From contig JAHLKC010000131.1 of NCBI GenBank assembly GCA_025449115.1, positions 1 through 64,000 on the forward strand: a stretch of DNA of 64,000 nucleotides, in the 5' to 3' direction. Numbering within the stretch: position 1 is the stretch's first letter; every line of letters begins with the position of its first letter. Shown piece by piece: positions 20,117 to 30,834 of the stretch. The position numbers were made by a program, and so were the translations under genes. Source of the DNA: Chytridium lagenaria. Taxonomy: Eukaryota > Chytridiomycota > Chytridiomycetes > Chytridiales > Chytridiaceae. Under the pieces are notes generated by a model, which saw only the letters and a program-made list of their open reading frames with translations, was not told the origin of the DNA and did not search any database.

Positions 20117-23100
20117 ATGAGCGACGATCCCTCCCGTATAGCGCTACCTAACCTTTTATCCGCGGGTATTACCCCTGGTCCTCTACTTTTTGCCTTGATC
20201 CTTATCAATCATGAGCCTGTCCGCTGTTTTATCGATTCCGGTGCTCAAGTTTCCACTATGAATATGCAGTTGGCCGCAACATTGGGTATTACTGCCGGAC
20301 CTCGCATATCTGTGACTTCTGAGGACTGGCTTGGTAATCATTTCTGTCTCTGCTCCTTTCCCAGTCTGTTTTATTCCTGTTGGCTAATGTTCATGTTGCT
20401 TCGTTCCTATTTCATATTTCCCTTGCTTTGCTCTCCCCTCAGGCCGTTCCTCTACTAGAATGATGACTCGTTCCCAAGAGTTGGTTCATTTTCGTAATGG
20501 CGCTCTTTCTCATGAAGCGTACATCCTCCTTGAAGAGAACTTTGACGGCGTCCTTCTCGCTCAAGATATCAACCCTTCTATCGGTATCGCTATTTCGGGT
20601 CTTGCTCCTTTTCCCGACGCTACTCTTCCGCCATCTGTCGATGATGAGTCTACGCCTCATATCGTCTTTGAGCAATCCCCTTCCGATGATGCTGTTGAGG
20701 CCTTGATCCGTGAGCGTATTCGTGATTTGTTGGAAATCAACCAGATACGCCGAAGTTGATATTGACCTGGTTCCGGATTTCAAGCCGTCTTTTGTTCCGC
20801 AGTATAAACTTCTACAGTACATGAAGACATTCTCGCAGCGCATATTCAGGAATGGCTAACCGACAAAGTCATTCGAGTTGCTGAAGGTCAATCTCAGTGG
20901 AACAGCTCTATGTTGGTTGTGCCTCGTCGTATGGATGACGGCTCGGTCAAGTACCGCACGTGCATTGACCCACGCCATATCAACGCGCAGACTACCCCAT
21001 TTCGTCGTCAGTACATGACTGTCGCCGATATCTTCCAGAGTATTGGTGGTTCCCGTTATTTTGCCACTATGGATCTCCGCAAGGCTTTCAATCGCTTTCC
21101 TATGAAGCCTACTGCTCGCCACATAACGTCTTTCTCTTTCCGCGGTATTCGTTATGAATTTCTGGGTGCGCCGTTTGGTTTGAAGAACCTCCCAATGTTT
21201 TTTCAAGATGTTATGCAACGGTTGCTTCAGTCTGAACTGGATCACGTCAAGATTTATATTGATGACATTTGTGTGCATTCGGATACGTTGGAGGAGCATA
21301 TTGCCCATCTTCGCAGTATCATTTCGCTTCTTAATGATGCCAACCTCAAACTCAATCTTGATAAGTGCTGTTTTGGCCGATCGGTTGTTCGTCTTTTGGG
21401 TTTCTTGATATCCTGCGCGGTATTCGTGTTGATGAAGGAAAGATTCGTCTTATAGAGGCCTGGCCTCAGCCTTCTACTGGCAAGAAGTTGTCTTCGTTCC
21501 TTGGCCTCGTCAACTATTTACGTGGACATCTTCCTCTCATCTCTACTTTTTCTGCCCCTTTAGAAGCCATCAAGACTCACAAGGACTTAACTCCTCATTG
21601 GCTTCCGATTCATACCACTTCGTTTCTTACCTTGAAAGAACTAGTTGCTAATGCGGTTCTTTTATCGCCTCCTGTCCCTGATGTCCCATTTGTTGTCGCT
21701 ACCGACGCTTCCAATTTCGGTCTTGGCGCCATTCTGTACCAAGTCGTAGGACCTTCTCAGACCGTTCAGTACGTTGAGATGGCGGCGCGGACTCTCTCCG
21801 CTGGTGAACTTCATTACGGCGCTACCAAACGGGAACTATTGGGTCTTGTCTTTGCCCTTCGCAAATTCAAGCCCTATTTATATGGTGTCCCGTTTACTTT
21901 ACAAACGGATCATAAGGCTCTGAGCTTCTTACATTCGCAGAAGCATTTGGATTCGATGTATTTACGATGGTTTGAGGAACTTGTTCAATTTGACTTTTCC
22001 GTCACTCACCTTCCTGGTATCGATAATATTCTTCCGGATGCCCTCTCGCGTCTTCGTGTTAATTTCTCGACTCTGGTTCCCCATGCCTATTCCCGCCTTC
22101 CTGGTCCTGAGACTCGTCACATCGCTGCTTGTATTCGCCAAGCAGGTTTTGATATTACTGTTGATGATTTCCTTGATCGTCGTATCACCCCTGACGCTGA
22201 GCGTCCCGATGTTCTTCGTCAAGCTCATGAGCTTGGTCACTATGGTCGCGAGGCTTTACTCCGCCGCCTCTGGCAGTCTAAGCACTACTGGCCTAATATG
22301 TCCCGTGATGCTCGAGACTTCGTTGCTAATTGCGCTGAGTGTCAACGTTGGAATATTGGGTCGGCAAGGTTTTCATCCTTCTCGTCACATTATGGCTCGT
22401 TTCCTTTTGACCATTTAGTTGCCAATTTATTTTCGCTTGATGTCGTTGATCGCAATGGCTACGCCCATACTCTCCTCCTCACTGACGTCGCGACTCGTTT
22501 TGTCGTTTTACGCCCCCTTCGCTCTAAGTCTGCTCTTGATGTGCACGCTGCTCTAATTGGCAGTTTCACCAATTTCGGCTTTCCTAAAGTCTTCAGCAGT
22601 GATCGGGGCGCGAGTTCGTTAACAAGTTGGTTGTCTCACTTGCCCAAGACCTTCATGTCGAGCATCGCTTCTCCACGGCTTACCATCCGAAAGGCAATGG
22701 TATTGCGGAACGACATGTCCGTGAGGCCAAACAGTATCTCTTTAAAAAGATCCGTTCCGACCCTCTAATTGGGCAGCGTTCCTTCCTATTGTGCAGTATG
22801 CTTTGAATACTCGCGTTCATCGGGTCACTGGTTCTACGCCTTTCAGTCTCATGTTTGGCCGTCTAGCCAATGAAAATCTCTGATTACTCGGTCACGATCT
22901 TCAATTGTTATCGCCCGACGAACTCCAGCGCCGTTACGATACCATGTATAATGTTGTCTTCCCCGCAGTTTTGATCGCGTCACCAACCACCATGCTAAGG
23001 CCGACGCATATCGGTCCCGCCCCGCTAATGTACGCCATCAACCTTTCCCTGATGGCTGCTTTGTTATGACACGGCCCGACGTTCGCAAAATCTAAGCAAG

Positions 23101-23438
23101 AGCCTCGTTGGGAAGGTCCCTACAAAGTGGTCCGTTGTACTGCTGGTAATTCGTACTCCCTGATGGATCATGACGGTACCCTTTTGTCTCGCAAATATGC
23201 TCCTTCTCAATTGAAACTTGTTTCTGCTGATGTCGTCAAATCTGTCTCTTTCGAGATTGAGAAAATCTTGGATTTTAAGCAGCGTCGCGGCAAGCCTTTT
23301 TACTTCGTTTCGCTGGAGAATTTAGGGCCAGCGGAAGACTCATGGGAACCCTATGAGAACTTTGATGATATTCGCCTTATCCGGGAATTTCATCAAGCTA
23401 ACCCTACACTTCGTGGTGCCCCTACTTTTTTCTGGTGA
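20117..23438 (+). pseudogene. pol: Pol of the chromovirus: protease, RT, RNase H, integrase, chromodomain
   Basis: Domains in order: aspartic protease from 20117 with FIDSGAQVSTMN (D-S-G active site), interrupted by a 109-nt GT-AG intron-like segment and continuing with LLAQDINPSIGIAISGL; reverse transcriptase about 20870-21440 with the catalytic YIDD at 21255-21266; RNase H about 21690-22060 with TDASNFGLGAIL, KRELLGLVFALRKF and LQTDHKAL; integrase zinc region HELGHYG..CAECQRW at about 22230-22350, catalytic Asp in SLDVVDRNG and SSDRGA, Glu in GNGIAERHVRE near 22695; C-terminal chromodomain with FEIEKILDFKQRRGKPFYF about 23256-23430, which in chromoviruses directs integration to marked chromatin. 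Frame changes near 20757, 20815, 21410, 22610-22690 and 22770-23100 break the polyprotein. All catalytic motifs are still readable across frames. Confidence 0.9.
20334..20442 (+). other. Intron-like segment inside pol
   Basis: It starts GTAATC and ends with a pyrimidine-rich stretch and CAG. Removing 109 nt joins DWL to GRSSTRMMTRSQ in frame, and both sides are parts of the retropepsin domain. Left in place, it adds a stop at 20456-20458. Confidence 0.6.
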
Positions 23439-23521
23439 CGATTCTCCTAACCCTGATTCTTTAATTCTTTTTTTCTTTCTGTTCCTTTTTTTTGTTTGTT
23501 TCGTCTCTCTATTTCTTCTCT

Positions 23522-23522
<1 letters not shown>

Positions 23523-23554
<32 letters not shown>
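23523..23554 (+). repeat. G32 homopolymer before the 3' LTR
   Basis: Thirty-two G residues followed by TGA and then the LTR start. The position is that of a polypurine tract priming plus-strand synthesis. Confidence 0.9.
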
Positions 23555-23555
<1 letters not shown>

Positions 23556-23557
23556 GA

Positions 23558-23709
23558 TGTCGCGGGATCCTCGGCTATGTCACTCCCCCGACATCTCCTA
23601 CAAATACTGGACAACTATCTTGTACGACACAACAACAAATATATTCTGGTTTTCACCGACTCCTTGCTTCATTGCCTTCTATAGTCGTCATTGAAGCACT
23701 CCGTCTTCA
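23558..23709 (+). repeat. 3' LTR of the chromovirus
   Basis: 152 bp, nearly identical to 17603-17755. It is followed by CCTG, the second copy of the target duplication. Confidence 0.92.
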
Positions 23710-24421
23710 CCTGCACGCCCGCATGGAGTCCGCCGTGCAGCAGATGTTTCCAAACAGGAAGCCGCTCTCACTACCCGCTTCGAGCTTTAAGCGAGTCAGC
23801 ATCAAGCTGCCCAACAAAGACAGGAGTCCAACTTGGCGGAGCTTCTGCAGGCGTTGGACCTGCAACGAAGCCGTTGGCAGCAAAAAGAAGCCGCGTTACA
23901 GGCTCGTATTCTCGAATTGGAAGGCCGTCTGCCCAACCACCTCCTGGTCCCTCGGAGCCGTTGGCCGCAGCCTGTAGCGTCGTCGACTCGTTTCCCCACC
24001 TTGGTGGACCGTCCGCCTCCGCCACCTTCTGGTCTGCCTTGCCCAATGCCACCAGGACACTGTCCCCTCCGTTGGATGCCGACGCCTTCCTGCCTTTGGC
24101 CACCCGTGCCATTCTTCTACAAAGCCATGACAGTCCTTCGGCCCCGCCCCCAGTCAGCAGGCTCAGCAGGCCGCTGCTCGTCAACAGCAGGAGTCCCGCC
24201 GCTTGGCTCAGAGGCCCACCGCGATGCCTGGGAGAAACAGCGCCTCAAAGTTTAACAGCAATGGAAGTCCCAGTTGCTGGCCCCAACGCATTCCGCCGAG
24301 GAGAAAGTTGCACTGATCTTAGCTGCTCCTCGTCTCCTGCCCCAGCCTCCACCCGTTGTTTCACGGCCTCGTCCTTCCGTTCCGCTCAGAACGACCTCCG
24401 GACCACTGTCACCATGCTCTT
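23710..24421 (+). pseudogene. Middle part of the gag-like gene interrupted by the gypsy element
   Basis: It continues the 17504 fragment: HARMESAVQQMF, then in another frame NLAELLQALDLQRSRW and KEAALQARILELEGRLP, a long coiled coil typical of Gag of YR retrotransposons. It is followed by a Pro-rich linker and KVALILAAPRLLPQPPPVV. A one-base shift near 23752 and others break the frame. At about 24258-24263 the sequence CAGCAATGGAAG is an unoccupied version of the site at which LTR-X is inserted in the paralogous copies. The gene runs into a 3' piece of LTR-X at 24422. The element family to which this Gag belongs is not certain. Confidence 0.65.
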
Positions 24422-24505
24422 GACGCGGGATATAACGGAACTCAAGGGACTTAGACGAAATGTCCTTATGAGTCATAGGCCATGTGAATAATGTAATTCT
24501 TCACA
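24422..24505 (+). repeat. LTR-X, 3' end fragment
   Basis: The last 84 bases of the LTR-X family (compare 33980-34063), ending TTCACA. It is followed by ATGG, the 4-bp target duplicate whose partner stands at 57054-57057. Confidence 0.8.
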
Positions 24506-24713
24506 ATGGAGACTTATAGCCATCCCCGATTGCCTGGAGACAATCTTGTGCTAATATTGGTTTAGAAGCAAGGTAAGCCAATAATGAAGATACTAAACAC
24601 GTTCCATTCTCCCTTAAATACGCAGAATCTCGCGATCACTCACCCACACCATCGCCAAACAACAACAATATCACTTAGATTCAGGAGTACATCCTGTCCC
24701 TAGGTGCTCTGTG
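24506..24713 (-). repeat. LTR-X, inverted 5' fragment
   Basis: Reverse complement of LTR-X positions of about 90-285 (compare 33220-33426), with moderate divergence. It abuts the forward 3' end fragment at the ATGG target, so one LTR-X copy was inserted into another in opposite orientation. Confidence 0.75.
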
Positions 24714-25484
24714 AAGTTATTATATAAACCTCACCAAGAGGCATAAACGCGTCATATTTATTATAGTCTTTGTGCTTAGTTTATGTTTCCTTCATCCTCC
24801 GTTCTGTTGTTTTCCTCCCACGGATTTATACTTTTCCGCATATGAGTTAGTCGGAGGATTTTATTATGAACGGCGGTCACTGCGTCAGTGCGCGTGGTCG
24901 AGATGTGTGTTATTTGTTGTTCCCCTATGTGATAGTTGTTGTATTTATGTGTGTTTTTGGTGTTTATAATAAAGAAGAAGAAAGTTGAATAGATTTACGT
25001 TCACCCTCTGAAGACCTGGACTAGACCACTACACACCCCAGGCCTGGCTGCCTTTGGGCCAGTGCTATCTATTTCTGTTTAAATATTCAATATTGTTGTT
25101 ATGAGTTTTACCAGCGGGCGCTCAGGTAAGCGCGCCGCCGGGGGAGACTACACTTGAACCAAGACATGAGCCTAAGAAGGCTTGAGCCCTGGATAGACGC
25201 CTCTGGGGAATTATTCCTTGGAAGGTTTGGGTAGTATAACCACCTCTGTTCTATTTCTAGCTGCCTGTGAGTGGGAGAGCGGCACAAGCAGGGCCCTAGG
25301 TAGATGAGATCAGATTAGAACATGTTAAACGGCTTACTGCGGCGATTTTGAGGCTTGGTAAACTCCTAGGAGCGTGGATGGACTCCCTCCTCGAGCAATT
25401 TCCACCTAGGTACGTGTGATCCCCGACCTAGGTTCTTTTGTTATCGTTTTCGTTGTTTTTTCCTTTTTATCATAGTAGAACTTG
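24714..25484. other. No recognisable gene
   Basis: A plus-strand frame at 24772-24969 is Cys/Phe-rich without a known motif. The rest has no clear coding signal. By position it may be internal or LTR sequence of an older retroelement, since it is bounded on both sides by LTR-X-related ends. Confidence 0.3.
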
Positions 25485-25745
25485 TTGGGAACAGTAAAGC
25501 TGTACAGCAAACAAAATCCTTGCCTCAGCATAAGAGGAGTTACAGCCACCTGCAGACTTGGAGAACATCCAAGGATGAGCATGGCGCGACATAGTGATTT
25601 CTCTCTCCATGGTGGTCAAGGCTTGAACCATGGAGGGCCAAAGAGGGAAACTCACAGCTCTGTGGACTTGCGCAACTCCTTTACTCTTCTCCCCTACCCC
25701 CTAGTCAAAGCTAAGTAGGGAGGGATGGGTCAAGAGAAGATAACA
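25485..25745 (-). repeat. Inverted LTR-X terminus with adjoining dispersed repeat
   Basis: Bases of about 25657-25745 are the reverse complement of the start of LTR-X (GATGGGTCAAGAGAAG near 25724), diverged and with a small deletion. Bases 25489-25680 pair with 593-780. The LTR end ACA at 25745 is followed by AATG and gag sequence. The same AATG precedes the LTR end at 50199, so AATG is a 4-bp target duplication. Confidence 0.65.
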
Positions 25746-26400
25746 AATGGAAGTCGCAGTTGCTGGCCCCGACGCTTTCCGCCCAGGAGAACGTTGCACT
25801 GCTCTTAGCTGCTCCCTCGTCTCCTGCCCCAGCCTCCACCCGTTGTTTCACGGCCTCTGGTCTCTCCCGTGACGTTCACAACGACCTCCGGACCGCTGTC
25901 ACCATGCCTTGACTCAGTCCTTTGGATCCCCGCCGAGGCATCAAGATGCTTTTGTTTGTGGGCTCTCGTCGCGCTCATGCCCTGGAGGTGTTTTTTCTTG
26001 CCATATACACCCCTCAATTGAAAGCCGCCATTGCACAGGAGCCGTTGCTCCAGCTCTTGCCTCCACTGTAGGACCGGATTACTCTCGGATTGCAGCGCCG
26101 TGCTCGCATTTATCGTTCCGCTGGCTTTCATCAATTGGCCAACTCAATTCTGGGGGACCTCCCAGTGGACCTGCAGCAGGAGGTGGTGCACAAGGGCCTG
26201 CAGCTCAACCTCCCAGTCTTCTCGGCCAACTACCAGTGCACTTGGCGGTTTTCCCAGTTCCATCGCCTCCGTTGGTCAGGTTGGCTTCGTCCGCTGCCTT
26301 TACGCCAGCCCCACTAGCCTCCGTCCTACCCTTCCCAGGGTCGCTTCTCCCAGGGCTTTTGAATTGGGGGAGTTGGAGACGATGATGATATAGAAGTTCT
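25746..26400 (+). pseudogene. Gag-like gene fragment with capsid-like region
   Basis: The first 165 bp repeat 24258-24421 with small differences. The frame then continues into an ordered part with RIYRSAGFHQLANSIL, GDLPVDLQQEVVHKGL and FSANYQCTWRFSQFH, a helical capsid-like segment, and an acidic stretch GVGDDDDIEVLH. Frame changes occur near 25910, 26070 and 26318. It ends by 26400-26480, where copia sequence begins. It is a broken gag of the same family as 17504 and 49875. Confidence 0.55.
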
Positions 26401-26511
26401 TCATCGTCCCTTTCGCTCCCACTGCTCGGATAATCGTGGTAACCCCTTTATTTGCCAACAGTTCTACACTCGGCATATATTAGAATCATGCGGCTTATGG
26501 GAAACCGGTGT

Positions 26512-26945
26512 TACGGCTAAGCCAACCCCTATGGCTGTCAACTGGAAACATAATCCAGATTCTAAGCCACCGACACCTGATGGCTAAACACAGTATCGAT
26601 CAGTATTACAACGTATTGCGTATCTTGCACAGAAAACGCGACCAGATCTTGCGTTTGTAGTAAGCAAACTCGGCCAAAATCAGGCCAAACCCAACGAACA
26701 CGACTTCGCTGCGTTTATACGGGTTTTACGCTATCTCATCGGTACTTATAACATGGGTCTTTTCTACATATAAGCTCATCAAAGACAATCTCAAGATTGC
26801 TAAACGGCAAACACGTTATCACAAGTCTCACTGAAGTTCCTATCTGTTATGCAGACGCAAGTCATGCCTGAAAGATGACTTTAGATCACTTACTGGTTCG
26901 TTGTTTTATTCAGTGGAGCCGCATCTGTTAAGTCCTGTTCATACG
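26512..26945 (+). pseudogene. Ty1/copia reverse transcriptase-RNase H fragment
   Basis: Visible blocks are YRSVLQRIAYLAQKTRPDLA, VVSKLGQNQAKPNEHDFAAF, RVLRYLIGTYNMGLFY and, after frame changes, PICYADASHA and DFRSLTGSLFYSVEP. These are the C-terminal RT connection and the RNase H Asp motif of copia Pol. Upstream domains (Gag, integrase, RT core) are missing. An LTR-like sequence follows directly, as expected for the 3' end of the element. Confidence 0.8.
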
Positions 26946-27200
26946 CAACCAATTTAATAAACTGCTTTACTAAAGTCGTCATGTTCAAATGTTTATTGAA
27001 ATAGTTATATGAAAATTTTCACGCCATTTGTGTAAGTTTTCTAAGACACGCTAATCATCTCTGCTACTTAACTACATCACATATTATGATTGGGCCCAAC
27101 TTACATAACTACCGTTGCAAAATAATCATCAACCTCGGTGATATCCACCGAACTAAGGGTTCTAGTTTTGCAAGGGTATGTTGGTGAGGAAATTTATTAT
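26930..27200 (+). repeat. Copia LTR-like sequence following the pol fragment
   Basis: It lies directly behind the copia RNase H remnant and is repeated in inverted orientation at 96-377. It ends where an LTR-X fragment begins, near 27201. Confidence 0.6.
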
Positions 27201-27619
27201 CCTTCACCAGGTGGTAAGGGGGCAGAGGGGTCGACTGTCTCCAACTAAGAGTGAAGGGGAGATCACTCCGCGAGGCCATGCGCGTGGTGATAGAGGATGG
27301 GGGATCACCTCAATATTAACTACTTAATTCAACAAAATTAAATCAAGAAGATCTCTCATATTAAAGTAATACAAAAATACAAATAAATAATAGACACAAC
27401 ATATGCACACACACATAAACGGCACATATGCGCGCCACCTCCTTCAATAAAAACCCTATAAACGTGGGGAAAAAGTATATATAAAAACCCAAAGGGAAAA
27501 AAGGGAGGATTCAATATGACGCATAAATATATGCGTCAACGGGGATATAACGGAACTCAATGGACTTGACAAAATGTTCTTATGAGCCATAGGCCATGTG
27601 AATAATGTAGTTCTTCACA
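27201..27619 (+). repeat. LTR-X, 5'-truncated copy
   Basis: Corresponds to the last 420 bases of LTR-X, ending TTCACA at 27619, and is nearly identical to 57570-57986. It carries the compensated version of the terminal hairpin at 27518-27537 (arms GACGCATA and TATGCGTC). Confidence 0.85.
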
Positions 27620-29205
27620 GGCATCCCTCTTGGTCTCCACCTCAATGAGTCCAAGCTGGAGTTTTTTTAGCCGGATCTTGCACGTTCTGATCTGCCCGTT
27701 GCCTTCCACCTGTTTTGTTAAAATCCTTGGGGCGCTGTTTCCCGTTCCGTTGCCTTTTGTCAGGGCCTCCTCCGCCACCGTATCGACAAAACTGTGGGCC
27801 TTCTTGCACGTCTTGCTGAGTTGAGGACCAACAGCTGCAACTCCTCCTCCTTCGTTTCTACCTCAGCGCGCAGAAGTCTGTATGCGCTCTGTACGACTCC
27901 CCCTGCGCTCCTTTCTGATGTTGTTTCCGTCTTCGCTTCGACGCTCGGTTACATGATGCGCTGGCTGATATTGTGGTGCAAGCTGCTGCAGGTGGTTTTG
28001 GTGAGCTTCAGTTTGAGATTGCCACGCTTCCGTTAACCCTTGGAGGGCTTGGCGTTACTTCTGCGTGTGATCTTTCGGCTTTGTGAATAAGGGACTGTAT
28101 CTTATAGCTTTATGCTTATGATTACATTTGTATATTAATTAGTCCTGTATTCTATGATTAAAAATTAAACGTATTTGGCCTCTCTTCATCAAACTCTCCC
28201 GCTTCAGTTGTCCTTCCTTTCCTCTCACCCTGCCCCCCCTTGTCCGAGTGTCTCTGCGGTGGTTGACGCCTTCATCCTGGCGTTTCGTGTGCCTTCCCGT
28301 AAGGACTTCGCTTCTGGCCTGGTTGCCTCCCCAAAACCCCAACAATTTTTGGCTATTATGTTCTATGATTCGAGACTTCTCTCCATCCTGCTGACCGTCA
28401 AGTTGTTCGTTTTCCCCGTCATGCCACTCTCCTTCGTTTCCTCTCCACCCCCCACGCCCTGATTTCTGGTTGGCTCTCCCGATTGCTGGCCTGTGTCAAA
28501 CTCTTTCTCCACCTGGGTTCCGTGCCATTGCTCGTTATCCCTCCTTATTCCTCTGCTCCCTCTTGTCGCCCTTTCCTCCCCTCCGCCCCTATGCCCCCTC
28601 CCCGCTTGTCGCATGCCCTTGGATGCCTATGGTGACCATGCTCTTCATTGCCATGCCGGCTTTGGTCTTGCTATGCGGCATAACTTGGTCCGTGATTGCT
28701 TGGTTTCTATTGCCCGTATGGCGGGTATTGCTTGCACCCCTGACCCGGCCTACCTCTCTGTCCCCTCTTCTACTGGTGTTGCCCTTCCCCGCTGATGTTC
28801 TCTTTCCTTCCTGGTTCGGACCTTTCCGGTACTTCCCCTCTCCAAGCCTCGCAATCCCTCGGCGTTTTCCGCCCTGGTTCTACCGTTGTGCTGCTTGAGG
28901 CGCACAAATGTCAGAAGTACTTGGATGCTTGCTCTGCTCATGGTTATGCTTTTATTCCTTTTGTTCTTGATTCGTTTGGCCATTTGGGCTCGGCCGCCAT
29001 AACCTTGTTAAAACGCTCGCAGCGTGTTTATCAGCAGCATGAGCTTCTCCGTGCTGCTGTTGCCGAGCGTTTTACTTTCCGCCGTCATTGTTTTTCCATT
29101 CAACGTGGGGTCTCTAGTCAGTTCCTGGCGCGTTATGGTCACCTTACTTTTGTTTAATTTGTGTCCCCTTATTGAAAATCATATAAAAATGAAAATGAAA
29201 ATGGG
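27620..29205 (+). pseudogene. LINE-like non-LTR retrotransposon, 3' part, copy 1
   Basis: C-terminal portion of a non-LTR Pol. Blocks include LYALCTTPPALLSDVV, IATLPLTLGGLGVTSACD (end of the RT domain), then MPLDAYGDHALHCHAGFG with a His/Cys pattern, MRHNLVRDCLVSIARMAG, LLEAHKCQKYLDACSAHG, YAFIPFVLDSFGHLGSAAIT and a terminal helix ending GHLTFV at 29157. This tail with the D-x-x-GDHAL motif is typical of LINE-like Pols of fungi, algae and oomycetes. The 5' end is cut at 27620 by LTR-X. Frame changes and a roughly 95-bp AT-rich insertion (28085-28175) break it. The tail consists of AAAATG units at about 29187-29203, where the Ngaro-type element starts. Confidence 0.82.
28085..28175 (+). repeat. 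AT-rich insertion inside the LINE
   Basis: About 90 bases of AT-rich sequence separate TSACDLSAL from LASLHQTLPLQL, which would otherwise be contiguous. The same insertion is present in the second LINE copy at about 58449-58539, so it predates the duplication. There is no GT-AG border. Confidence 0.5.
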
Positions 29206-29325
29206 GAACTTTGGGTGAAAAAACTAAAGTGGGGATAACGAGAAGAGGACAAGAGTGCCTATCTAGTGTCACCCTTCAACTTGTCCTTTCTTCGCTATCC
29301 CCAAACACCCAAAGTCTTTTGACAA
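29201..29325 (+). repeat. A1 repeat of the Ngaro-type element
   Basis: 125 bp, nearly identical to 41462-41586. It starts (AT)GGGGAACTTTGGG and ends TTTTGACAA. Confidence 0.9.
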
Positions 29326-29349
29326 GCTCACTCCCGTCGTCGCCTTCTC

Positions 29350-30665
29350 ATGCCCCTCCCTCGCTCACCCATCCTCCAGCGCGACACCCTTGAAGGTGCC
29401 TTGGATCTGGATCAGGCCCTCGACCTCGACGGCACGCATACTCCAAACGTCGACAGTCCTCCTCCAGCTCCCCAACCTCTCCTTCCTCATATCTCTCCTC
29501 CACCGCCTCCGGCAACCCAACCTCGCATAACACGGGCCTTTGCTAGCTACCTCCATTGTCCACTCTGTAACGACAACACAGGCCATCATTCCGCGGTCGA
29601 TATGATGCTCCTGTGCCCTCAAGCCAACAATCTCTCCGCCGTTGACAAGGCCCTGGCTGTCATCAAACCTGGGGCCCATACCCACCTGGTTCTCGCCGGC
29701 CTTGAGTCCTCCGCTCAGCCCTCATCTCCGGCTCGCGTCCTACCCTTAGGCAAGTTCCTTCAACCCTCCCTCCTCCAGTTCACACCTCCAATCTCCTCCT
29801 CCCGCTACCTCTGAGCTTTCTCAGCTCTCTGATATCCTTAAGGCTATGCTTCTCAATGCCGAAGCCGACCGTCGTCAAGCTGCCAGTGAGCGCGCCGACG
29901 CTTCTCGTCAACAGCAGGAATACCGGGATACCCTGCTGGGGCTCCTAACCACTAAAGACAGCTCCCAGCAGGTCGTTCCCCCCCAACAAACGTTCACTGG
30001 AAAGCCATCCCATTGGTGAGCGACTCTCCTCCCTCTTTCCCGCTGTGAAGCCTGATGTCATCGCCAAAATCCTACACAAAACATTCGCTGCCCCCGACCT
30101 ATACCACCTCGGCCGGGAATACTCGGGAGAACCGGATGCGGTCACCATGGCCCCACACGCCGACGGCACCTTCCAACCCATTGACACCAAAAGCAAGATC
30201 ACTACCCTCCTGCAACTCATTCGGTGCCTCGCGGTCTATTTCTCCCTGCGGACCCACCTGTTCTAACACGAGCATCATGACACCATGACTCCTTCATGGA
30301 TATGCAGCCACCTCCTCTTCATCGCCAACCTCACTTCTCTCTCCGCGACCTACAAGTTTGAGGCTATTCGCCATTATGCCTTTGCTCGTCTCCGCCGGTT
30401 TTTTACCGACGACACCTTTGACCTTGGGTTATTGGATGCGGAGGACGTCACTCGCTACCTTACTCCTCACCCTCTCCCTCCCAACCATAAACCACTCCCC
30501 TCCGCCTCCACTACTGCTGCACGGACCCGCACCCCCCTACCTGCTGGTTCGTGTTTTAACCATAATCTTGGGATTCCTTGCGCCAAGACCCCGTGCCCCT
30601 ACAAGCACGTCTGCGGTAACTGCAAAGTCGCCGGACACGTGACTAAGGAGTGTACGAGGGCCTAA
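29350..30665 (+). pseudogene. Gag-like protein with zinc motif, Ngaro-type element
   Basis: It starts MPLPRSPILQRDTLEGALDL. A Pro-rich region is followed by YLHCPLCNDNTGHHS, then a coiled coil (DILKAMLLNAEADRRQAASE), a helical part DVIAKILHKTFAAPDLYHLG and, at 30555-30655, a Cys/His cluster CFNHNLGIPCAKTPCPYKHV followed by CGNCKVAGHVTKEC. That cluster, a CCCH-like unit plus a knuckle, is known from Gag-like proteins of DIRS-type and related elements and probably binds the element RNA. Frame changes near 29812, 30015 and 30265 break the gene. Confidence 0.72.
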
Positions 30666-30834
30666 ACGGGCCCCTTATGCGGACCGTCACGCTAATTTCC
30701 TTTTTCTCCGCCTCCTTGACGGTCCGCTCCAACCCCCACCACTAGACTCCGCCTTCCCAACCTCACCTCCTACCGCGCTCTCATCAGCCACCGTCGCGGC
30801 CATCCCTCCACCACGAATCTCTTCTGCCACCTTC

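Larger units (their letters stand above)
17603..23709 (+). mobile_element. Complete Ty3/gypsy chromovirus, nested in a gag-like gene
   Basis: Two 152-153 bp LTRs, beginning TGTCGCGGGATCC and ending CTTCA, bound the element at 17603-17755 and 23558-23709. They differ at very few positions, so insertion is recent. CCTG just before the left LTR and just after the right LTR is a 4-bp target duplication. Inside, in order: gag, zinc knuckle, aspartic protease, RT, RNase H, integrase and chromodomain, the chromovirus order. A 32-base G run followed by TGA lies directly before the 3' LTR in the polypurine-tract position. A 32-base A run occurs at 20022-20053. Several frame breaks make this copy unlikely to be autonomous as sequenced. 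Confidence 0.93.

Noticed and set aside
19878..20120. Frame with a poly-Lys run
   Set aside because: Produced by the A32 homopolymer in non-coding gag-pol spacer.
23496..23694. Frames with long Gly or similar runs across the G tract
   Set aside because: They are translations of the G32 homopolymer and the LTR, not a glycine-rich protein.
25120..25440. A structured RNA or rRNA fragment in the GC-rich stretch
   Set aside because: Some short complementary pieces are visible, but no match to 5S, snRNA or other known RNA consensus could be recognised.
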